Shown in pieces: positions 56,935 through 64,000 of a DNA stretch of 64,000 bases. Location: assembly GCA_018806985.1 (NCBI GenBank), contig JADANN010000438.1, forward strand, positions 1,627,501 through 1,691,500, given 5' to 3'. This DNA comes from Angiostrongylus vasorum. Taxonomy: Eukaryota > Nematoda > Chromadorea > Rhabditida > Metastrongylidae. The translations under genes were made by a program, and so were the position numbers. Numbering within the stretch: the first letter of the stretch is position 1; the number at the start of each line of letters is the position of its first letter. The notes beneath the pieces are model-generated. The model searched no databases. It worked only from the letters and a program-made list of their open reading frames with translations, and was not told the origin of the DNA.

Positions 56935-57073
56935 ACCGACTTTCTATAAACCTCGGCATAGATAGTTGATATATTTATTTATGTGATCTTATGAACTGAT
57001 CTTCTTTAGCTGATCCGAGGTTGGTATAGGTGTTTCGTTAACGTTGTCGTTGTTGTTGGTGTTGTTTGTCGAT

Positions 57074-57109
57074 TGCTGACGTTTCGGCGATTTCGCCTTC
57101 CTCAGAGCC
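57074..57109 (-). ncRNA. Hammerhead ribozyme motif, intact core (PLE4)
   Basis: Minus strand: GGCT, CTGAGGA (57099-57105), extra A, stem II GGCG/CGCC with an AAAT loop, GAAACGTC (57078-57085), AGCA. Stem I has three pairs. It is sense with respect to the endonuclease and lies downstream of it, the arrangement expected for a PLE 3' repeat. Confidence 0.68.
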
Positions 57110-57309
57110 TGGACGTATTTTATATTAGAATGCTTTAGTTATTCGGTTTAAAAGGCTAAAGTATTAATGAAGATCAAAGTTTTAAAAAGATGGTGGGTTA
57201 GGATGCTACGGACATACTGAAAGGCTACTCACCGTGATGTAACGAGTGGGACTGGCCCACTCGTTGTCCCCGTGAGGTCGCGAGCACGACACACCCCGGG
57301 GTCAAAATA

Positions 57310-57752
57310 TCATTTTGAAATAGGGCGCCAGGTCACGTGTGATAGTGAGGCATTCGTCTTTCCGGTTCATCTTTGGATTTTTGAAATTTATCCAAAACGC
57401 TTCAAGAGTTTTTGCGCGTTGATGTTTTCGACTCCAGCGCTAGGACCCGTACAGTCACTTCAAAATCATCGCCGTTGTGCTTCTGTGCCCTATGCGTACC
57501 TAGAGGAGTGTTTTGACGAATTTTAGCTTTCCCATCTAGATGTTCTTTTATACGGACGCAAAGTGGTCTACCCGTCTCCCCAATATATTCCTCATCGCAT
57601 GCGTTACATGAGATCAAGTATATTATACCTGAACTCATGCAATCCCGGTCTCTGCCATTAGGACAGATCAATAGGAGTTTGTTTATTTGCGAATTTTGCG
57701 AATAGGTCTTCTGAACGGATGGATGCAACTCATGACAAGTATTAATCGACAA
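57310..57752 (-). pseudogene. PLE4 GIY-YIG-type endonuclease
   Basis: The frame 57752-57402 (116 codons) holds the best-preserved nuclease block here: ICPNGRDRDCMSSGIIYLIS, CNACDEEYIGETGRPLCVRI, KEHLDGKAKIRQ, TPLGTHRAQKHNGDDFEVTV and RVLALESKTSTRK. It includes paired Cys (CNAC), the EYIGE-TGRP core and the His of GTHR. The frame then shifts, and the FWINFKNPKM-type C-terminus continues to about 57310. PLE endonucleases of this type nick DNA for target-primed reverse transcription. One frameshift and the missing RT make it defective. Confidence 0.82.
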
Positions 57753-58004
57753 TCTGGTTGAAAATGTTGAACAACTTTATAGCTTAGATCGTTGGCATAA
57801 GATAAGCGTCGTTTTCCGTCTTTCACTGTTTGTGAACCCATCTACCACCTTCAGAGAGCCGGTCAACCTATTTGGAGATTGACATCCTACTTTTAAGAGA
57901 TGAATTTAATCCGATTCCGTAATCCACTATGGTTCCAAGATCTCCGAAGAGTTTGATAAAATCTCCATCACTTTTTCGGTTTTTTTTTGTGCTCTTAGAA
58001 AAAA

Positions 58005-58044
58005 TAAAGGATAAAGCTCTCGGCGTTGATCAATTCCTGAGGGT
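58005..58044 (-). mobile_element. Rep-A SINE tail fragment
   Basis: AAAGCTCTCGGCGTTGATCA ATTCCTGAGGG only, about 40 bp of the 3' end. It is probably a severely 5'-truncated insertion. Confidence 0.7.
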
Positions 58045-60017
58045 TTGTTTAGTTTGGTTTGTGTTCTTATGAGTAAAAAACCTCACATTTACACTTTTTA
58101 CCTGTTTTAGCGGTGCTTTTGCGCCGACAGTTTAAGATCGAATCAATGAAGTATAAACGACCTTTATAAATTTTAGCCCAATAGGAACGAACTTTTAGAG
58201 AAAGCGACACATTTCCTAACAATTACAGTTCTTTGGGAAAAAACCTCAATCTGAAACGTTTATATTAATGAAGATGACGATGGATTACTTTTTTCGGAGT
58301 CTACGGCTGCTGCAGTTTTCCTGAATTTTAGAGAAAGTGTTAAGAAACCAGTGCCGTTTGAGGTGTTAGCGATGCTGTGCTTCTCATTCCATCCTATGTA
58401 CGACATTGTGAACACATTATGGAGAGTATGAGTCATATGTGGCTCCAACATGTAAAGGCGCTTTAGTCGATATAGACACTCGGAACTAATAATACCCGAA
58501 GCAACAATTCAAGTGCCATTCTAAGCCAACGAAGAACATTGGAATTTAGTCGTCACCACAAACGTACCAGTTATTGGTGCCCCTCCTCTCATCAACAAGT
58601 TTCTGAATTTGTTCGTAATCGACTTGTGAAGCTTGGCATTAACGGCTTTGGTCGGATGTCCTCGTCATAACGAACTTTAAAGCCGTACAAACACTGCCTT
58701 GTTATACTGTGCGATTATGTCATGATTCACCTATTGTCATGATTACTCGTTCATTCTACCGTTCACCTTGTCATTCATTCATTCATTCATTCATTCATTC
58801 ATTCACTCGCTTAGTCATTCCCTCACACACTCATTCGTTCATCCATTCGGGTCATCAACGAATAGAAGATGATGAAGCTGTATCATACAATGTGAACTCC
58901 ACATAGCTCGGTCTTTAGTCTTACTCCCTAAACAATATGGGCCAGCTGTGAAACGTGAGTAACGACGTAGAGCATCCATCGAAGTGTAAACAACCTAAGG
59001 TCGACGCTGAAAACCACTTTGAAACTATTCGCCTCCAATGAAAAAAAAGAAAATTCTAGCCCTTAGGAATAAGTAAAATCGATTGGACGGCACAAAAGGA
59101 GAATATGAGAATCTCCTCCAACATCTGCTTCGCCGGTGGTCTGGTTAACCCTCGAATTGTTTAAGACAGCTTGAGTGGGTTTTCCATTTGTTACTATCGT
59201 CCGCTAGTGCTGCTTATTGGGCATTTTTCATTCGCTCGAGAAACACAATTACCTTCACACTTTTGTATGAGTTTTTTTCTTAGAACTTCTTTTTGCCTAG
59301 AAGACGTCTGCGGATTGCTCCCCGGATATTGCCGTAGCATAAGTTTTCTTCTAACTGGGCTTCGGAGTGGTAACATCGCTTTCCTACTCACCTTGAATTA
59401 AAGCCACATCTTTGGTATTGGATTATCTGATTTTTGCTAGGTCTTATGCACATAGCTGTCGAAATACAATGTGTAACAGGGCCTCTTTTAGCAGAGCCAA
59501 CCGAGCCACCAAACTGAATATTTCTAGTCCACGACCTTCGAGATATCCAGAACAAAGTTTCAGAGTAACCAGGAACGAGTGCTCTGATGTTGATGAAGTG
59601 ACCAGAAATACATAATGCCTTAGTGAAGTCCAAAGCACAAGTATCGACAAATTATTGTCACGCCTCGTGAGTAAAAAATACTACCTTCTACATTCTTCTC
59701 CGTTGGACGTCATAAGTTACGAGCTAGGCCAAATAGTTGGGCAAATGCCAACTAGTTCAAACACTTTTCAATTTCAAACAAAACAGGAGTTAATGGTTGG
59801 ATCAATACGTATTTTTAGCGCTATAAAGTTTTGAACCCCTGGCAAAAACCATGGATATTCAGGTGGTGTGCACCACTATTCGGGCATAAGAAGCACTAGA
59901 TGATGTGTACGTTACTCCAGACATGTCACATTGAGCTTCAAGTGTGGTTGATGTCTATAAGCCGAGAAGCACGTTTTTGGTGAGACTGGAACCCATATAA
60001 AAAACCTGGAACCCATA
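58045..60017. other. No gene; (ATTC)n inside
   Basis: Non-coding apart from the microsatellite listed separately. CTGGAACCCATATA occurs twice in tandem (59987-60000 and 60006-60019) just before a Rep-B copy. Confidence 0.45.
58771..58805. repeat. (ATTC)n microsatellite
   Basis: About nine ATTC units followed by diverged copies to about 58850. The His-Ser-Phe-Ile frame here is an artefact. Confidence 0.92.
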
Positions 60018-60240
60018 TAATCTCAGCTAGTTCTATCGATCTTTTTGCCATGAGAGACAGGCGAAACGAAGGACCATCATGGTGTGGTGGTGAACGCGTT
60101 CCTCCCCGGAAGGGACAATAGCGCGTTCGTTCCCCACCATAGGCACCTGCGGTCCAGAATTTTGCAAATATCTCAGCTTCGTTGAATTTATATTTTGTAA
60201 TATACCCTGCCATCAAAAAATAGTAGGCAGTAAGCAAAGA
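60018..60240 (+). mobile_element. Rep-B repeat, plus-strand arm
   Basis: TCTCAGCTAGTTCTATCGAT and GAGAGACAGGCGAAACGAAG form a small inverted centre. Then come CATGGTGTGGTGGTGAACGC, GCGCGTTCGTTCCCCACC, TTTTGCAAATATCTCAGC and an end AGTAGGCAGTAAGCAAAGA. A complete half-unit. Confidence 0.72.
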
Positions 60241-61810
60241 GGTTAAAATTAAGATCGGTCTAATTTGCAGACCCAGGAGGAATGGGAGGATTGGTAAGCC
60301 CGGCATTGGTCAGAAGAGCCTGAGAGTGAGAATATAATTTCTAATAAAATCTAAGCAATAAAAAACGCTGAGTAGAAGATTTTGTTGCTTTCTTCAAAAA
60401 ACATTTGCGTACACCTAGGAGATTAATATGAACTAAAGGGAATAAATCGGAGCACTTAACTCCGCGATACAACACACTAGTTGATACAATTGATTGAGTG
60501 ACGAGTGAAAACGACAAACAAATAAATCTTCTCTGCTGTTTATTGTATAGTATAACGACCTTTACTCTTCATTAACATAATTGTGAATGAAAGTGCGGAA
60601 CTAAAAATACCGGGTCGCTTGAAAGAAGTGGGAAATGCAAGGGTATGAATGCTGAGAAGGGCTATATCTTAAAAAAACTCTAACGAGCCGTATTCGCCTT
60701 AACAGCGAGCATTTCTCTTCAACGGCCATCTTCTCAGTGGATATTTTCCAATGCACCAACGAAATGTACGTAGGAGGTCGACCCTTTTAGTGCAAAGCAA
60801 GGTCTTGTTACTGCAAGTGGTGGATAGGGGGTCGAGTTCTGCCCAAAAACAATCATACGGTTCAAGAGATTGGCTCTCCTACATCTAATGTGCACGGTGT
60901 ACCTCCAACTTTCATGTGCAGGTATTGATACTCAAACATCGAACAACAAAGCCATCGGATGGTACCAAAGAGGAAGCGTCTCCAGCAATCACATTGTTCA
61001 AACTAAAAATACTAATTATTCACTCTGAATACAGTAATCAACTATAATTAGTTAAACTCCAAGCTTAAATGAGTCCTCGACATCTTGGGAAGGCGCTTTA
61101 CATTAGAAATTCATCTTGCATCATCGGTATAAATAAATACGACACGATTATCCGCTTCGCTAAAGCTTCAGGTCTGAGTTGTAACCGCTTCTTGTGTACT
61201 TGTCCATGTGGACGAGTTTTCTGTCGACCTCATTCGCGAGAGCATCGCAACTGTGGCATTGCATTGCGTGTGCACTCCATTTTGGGGGAAAACCACAAGA
61301 ATATCTGAATGATTGACATGATGCCAAATCATTACCAGGATACAATTTAATAGGCGAATATATTAGCTCAGATTTTAAAAGAAGTAGTAGAAGATAATAA
61401 GTGGCCCTTTGCGATGGAAGTACGAAAATATTGATTTTTAGACATCGATGAAATCGACTGTAGTGAAAAAAAGTTAGGAGTGACACTGGGAGTAGTTTGA
61501 GAGCAGATCTTTATTCGTTATTCTACCACCTGCTCGAGTGTTGTTCGTCTAAGCGAACAGTTTTTGAAGTCAAATACTCTAACGAGTTCTTTACGTTTAT
61601 CGAGTAAACCAGACGAAGTCGTTCATTTCCTCTTTGGCAATTCACCAGCTGATTGAAGGAGATGATGTTCCTGAAACTATTCGCAATCAATTAAATTGTA
61701 AAACCACATATTTGGAGATTCGCCATGAAAAAAACTGGAGTCATCTTAAGCGTCGTTCATAACAATCATTAGACTGGAAATATAAAGGGAATAATTTACT
61801 GCTTTTTCAG
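60241..61810. other. No gene recognised
   Basis: Non-coding. The open frame at 61069-61308 contains several Cys (CTCPCGRVFCRPH) that look zinc-binding, but the spacing matches no domain I know and there is no splice context. Confidence 0.35.
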
Positions 61811-61903
61811 TAATCCCAAAATTTTTCGCGGTGTTTTGTCGGATTATGACAAGCACAGTTGGCTCGCCAAAGGCAAATTTAGAACAACAACGAGTTCATC
61901 CTG
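61811..61903 (+). CDS. Candidate host exon (93 bp)
   Basis: Bounded by a strong nematode-type acceptor GCTTTTTCAG (61801-61810) and a donor CTG|GTAAGTATA (61904 onward). Two frames are open across it. One reads NPKIFRGVLSDYDKHSWLAK. The other contains an ATG (61847-61849) and continues MTSTVGSPKANLEQQRVHPG into the donor, which would suit a first coding exon after a trans-splice site. No family is recognised and no partner exon was found in the window. Confidence 0.35.
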
Positions 61904-62520
61904 GTAAGTATATTTTCACTGAGAAGCCCTAATAAGAGTAAAACTAGAGCATGAATCACCACCGTTCTAGAAGAATTCCACTTGTGAAGAAAGAAAGCTC
62001 TCCCAGACATTCTCCCATTCACAAAGCTCACAAGGCTAGCATGTGGCCACACTCTGGGATCTCAATAGAATGGGGCTATCCCAAGAATGCAGGGAGGAAA
62101 CTCCCTAAAGAGAAAAAATTCAAGTGAAGTAGTAATAGTGCTGAAATGCAGTTCTTTTTGGAAAACGATCAATCAGGAATCTACAAAGCGTGCTCTAAAA
62201 AAATTACTATATATTTTTACAATAAGGTAGAAAAGTGAATGGGACGACATTAACAAAACAGTAATTACTTTATAGAAAACATATGAAAGCAGGATTTGGG
62301 AAATCCGAATAGTATGCAGAAATGGAGACTTTGCAGACGTTGACGATTCGGGGATATGTTCGGACGCCTTCAGTTTCTTCACTACTCTAATTTCCGACTG
62401 TCGAGCGGCTCTTTCAACGGATGGGGGTCATGCCAAGATAACTAAATACGACGACCATTGGATTTCATGAATATGGTTAATGATTTAGTTTCAAGCGTTT
62501 TTAGGAAGACTTGGACAAAA
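61904..62520. other. Possible intron, nothing else recognised
   Basis: Would be intronic if 61811-61903 is an exon. No further exon with good splice sites was seen before PLE2. Confidence 0.3.
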
Positions 62521-62531
62521 AGCGATATTTA
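62521..62531. repeat. Left TSD of PLE2
   Basis: AGCGATATTTA, repeated exactly at 63540-63550. Confidence 0.88.
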
Positions 62532-62663
62532 CAGTTCCCAGGATCGACTTTCTATTAACCTCGGCATTGGATTATAAATTCGTCGTTTTCCTTCTCAGCA
62601 ATCGCGAGGTCGTTAAACAGTATACTTTACTTCCATACAATAACACGCATTCAACACAACCGT

Positions 62664-62699
62664 AGCTGACGTTTCGGCAGTGTCGCCTTCTTCAGAGCC
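62664..62699 (-). ncRNA. Hammerhead ribozyme motif, intact core (PLE2)
   Basis: Minus strand: GGCT, CTGAAGA (62689-62695), extra A, stem II GGCG/TGCC with an ACAC loop, GAAACGTC (62668-62675), AGCT. Stem I GGCT/AGCT. Sense and downstream of the endonuclease. Confidence 0.67.
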
Positions 62700-62895
62700 T
62701 GGAAGGTTACACTAATATGTAATTTACTGGGTCAAACACTTCAACAACGCAAACGGAAAGGTGAAAAAACTCCGTGGTAATTACGTGATCAACAGCTTCT
62801 CGAAAATACCCACCGCTTTTTTACGTGACTTCCAATGAGGAAGATTAGAACAGCTGATTATGGTCGCATAAGGTTGATGACTGCACCATCCCACA

Positions 62896-63365
62896 TCAGA
62901 AATTGATGCGAACATACGGGGTCAGGTCGCGCATGACCTCTGGGCATTCATCCCTGCTATTCATTTTAGCATTTTTGGCGTTTATCCAAAAAGCCTCAAG
63001 AAGTTTTCGCACTGGTGTTTTAGTCTCCTGTGCAAGGATATTGACTTTTACTTCAAAATCGTCTCCGCTATGCTTTTGTATCCTATGCGTGCCTAGTGGG
63101 GTACATTTAGTTTTCGTTTGCCATCTAGGTGTTCTTTTATACGGATACACAGAGGTCTGCCCTTTTCGCCAATATATTCATCTCCGCAAGTACTACAAGA
63201 GATCAGGCATGTCGTACTTGGACTCATGCAGCCTCCGTCCGTGCCGTAAGGGCAAATTACACAATTCTGTGTTTCACATAGACAGTCGTACAGGCGGTTA
63301 CGAACTAATTGGCGGTGAAGAGTATCCGGTGGTATTTCAATTATCGCTACAGTTTGTGTTTTCAA
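62896..63365 (-). pseudogene. PLE2 GIY-YIG-type endonuclease, single frameshift
   Basis: Frames 63365-63093 and 63150-62896 together cover the whole domain: EIPPDTLHRQLVRNRLYDCL, NCVICPYGTDGGCMSPSTTC, CSTCGDEYIGEKGRPLCIRI, KEHLDGKRK, then TPLGTHRIQKHSGDDFEVKV, TPVRKLLEAFWINAKNAKMN and a stop at 62896. The Cys pairs, EYIGE core, RIKEH and GTH are intact. One frameshift near 63110-63125 is the only lesion I see. Its amino end starts directly in the endonuclease, with no RT upstream. Confidence 0.84.
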
Positions 63366-63423
63366 TTTGTCTGTGCTGTTGAAGCGGTTGACCTAGTAAG
63401 CTGCGTATTAGTGTACCCTTTCA

Positions 63424-63459
63424 GGTTCTGAACAAGGCGATTCTGCCGAAACGTCAGCT
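63424..63459 (+). ncRNA. Hammerhead relic, one core base changed (PLE2)
   Basis: CTGAACA (63428-63434) where G is required at core position 8, then stem II GGCG/TGCC and GAAACGTCAGCT (63448-63459). It is the mirror of the intact copy at the other end of PLE2. Confidence 0.55.
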
Positions 63460-63539
63460 ACGGTTGTGTTGTATGTTTGTTATTGTATGGAAGTAAACGT
63501 ATGCTGTTTAACAACCTCGCGATTGCTAAGAAAGAAAAC

Positions 63540-63550
63540 AGCGATATTTA
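63540..63550. repeat. Right TSD of PLE2
   Basis: Exact repeat of 62521-62531. Confidence 0.88.
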
Positions 63551-63875
63551 TGTTATAAAGAAGATGTCTGATACGAGCACATTTTTGAGGACCATCGCCG
63601 ATGAGGGCCAGCGTGTTCGTCGACGGTGAAGGCCTACCGTCATTCGTTTGGACTTCGCGGCGACGACGACACTCCACTGCTTGATGCCTCAGGCTGAAAA
63701 AATACCAGTAAATTTTTCAAAAATTTTAGCAAAAAGAATTTAAAGAAAAACGTAAAATGGAAAGGATGAAAAATAAAAGGGGAATTGCCGATTGGATAGC
63801 GAGTCGCTCTTGATTGATGAAAAAACTTTGTGGAAAATTGTTGGCACAACTCCTCCTTTTCATATTTCAGTGAAA
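63551..63875. other. No supported gene; weak minus-strand exon candidate
   Basis: On the minus strand a T-rich tract ending in CAG (about 63694-63705) precedes an open stretch containing ECRRRREVQTNDGRPSPSTN. It could be an exon broken by PLE2, but I have no further support. Confidence 0.25.
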
Positions 63876-64000
63876 ATGATAAAGCTCTCGGCGTTGATCA
63901 GTTCCTGATGGATGCGCCATGAATCGCACTATACCAGACATTGTTAGAAGTGACTTAATTCACATTTGGCCTACACAATGACTTGCAATGGCATAACGCG
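63876..64000 (-). mobile_element. Rep-A SINE, copy 10, cut by the window end
   Basis: Tail AAGCTCTCGGCGTTGATCAG and the CACATTTGGCCTACACAATG segment are visible. The head lies beyond base 64000. Confidence 0.8.

Larger units (their letters stand above)
56935..57770 (-). mobile_element. PLE4: 5'-truncated PLE, endonuclease plus 3' end
   Basis: Minus-strand element. Endonuclease at 57752-57310, hammerhead at 57105-57078, a GTT-rich tract (57040-57070 on the plus strand), and the terminus whose plus-strand reverse reads AAAGACCGACTTTCTATAAA CCTCGGCAT. No inverted arm at the 5' side and no RT. TSD not found. Confidence 0.78.
62532..63539 (-). mobile_element. PLE2: endonuclease-only PLE with inverted HHR arms
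   Basis: A 1.0-kb element between perfect 11-bp TSDs. On the minus strand: a 5' arm (63539-63370), endonuclease (63365-62896), and a 3' arm to 62532. The arms are inverted over about 170 bp (62590-62760 against 63370-63539), and each carries a hammerhead motif. The 62532 end extends about 60 bp further, to the conserved terminus (reverse of CGACTTTCTATTAACCTCGG). No RT is present, so movement would require an RT supplied by another PLE. Confidence 0.88.

Noticed and set aside
58709..58906. 65-codon frame rich in His, Ser, Phe and Ile
   Set aside because: Encoded by the (ATTC)n array.
61160..61308. Cys-rich frame as a zinc finger
   Set aside because: Cys and His spacing does not match a known finger and no splice context supports an exon.
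1..64000. CRISPR array, phage or bacterial operon
   Set aside because: No regularly spaced repeats, no ribosome-binding-site-led gene runs, and all recognised proteins are eukaryotic retroelement relics.

Overview
The window reads as a repeat-saturated intergenic or intronic stretch of a nematode nuclear genome, most likely a clade V strongylid (hookworm-like). I infer this from the decayed RTE-type reverse transcriptase proteins, whose FADDIVLI, RWAGH(I/V)M and GVRQGDTISPKLF blocks resemble RTE elements known from hookworms, from short T-rich splice acceptors (TTTTCAG), and from the absence of any bacterial-style gene packing. I see no complete host gene, rRNA or true tRNA. Three short exon-like reading frames are listed at low confidence.

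The dominant system is a set of Penelope-like elements (PLEs) and small derivatives that carry hammerhead-ribozyme-like (HHR) motifs. PLE1 (18054-20466) has a 13-bp target-site duplication (TSD), an RT and a GIY-YIG-type endonuclease, and HHR-bearing inverted arms. PLE2 (62532-63539) has an 11-bp TSD and encodes only the endonuclease. PLE3 (37255-37489 plus 40071-41640) is split by an RTE insertion. PLE4 (56935-57770) is truncated. PLE 3' ends without coding sequence lie at 78-420, 12015-12115, 16990-17130, 21884-22146, 24960-25440, 49798-49895 and 51893-52035. A second HHR-like repeat family has no coding sequence: a palindrome of about 385 bp at 29468-29855, with single-arm relatives near 12.8, 21.0, 30.1, 33.6 and 36.8 kb.

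Non-LTR elements: RTE-1a (37490-40070, 9-bp TSD, inserted in PLE3), RTE-1b (33636-34292), RTE-2a (42465-44742, internally deleted) and RTE-2b (45964-48434, minus strand, 11-bp TSD). A non-coding retroposon of about 400 bp (Rep-D, five copies) ends in the same 3' tail as RTE-2 and was probably mobilised by it.

Short Pol III-type repeats: Rep-A, a tRNA-derived SINE with about ten near-complete copies, several with TSDs of 9-14 bp; Rep-C, a second tRNA-derived SINE with four copies; and Rep-B, a foldback repeat whose arms carry tRNA-like boxes. Rep-A and Rep-C share a central domain.

The RTE and PLE proteins are all broken by stops or frameshifts, so these copies look dead. The SINE, Rep-D and PLE2 insertions with clean TSDs are comparatively young. 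Repeat family names here (Rep-A to Rep-E, PLE1-4, RTE-1/2) are mine. All alignments were made by eye.
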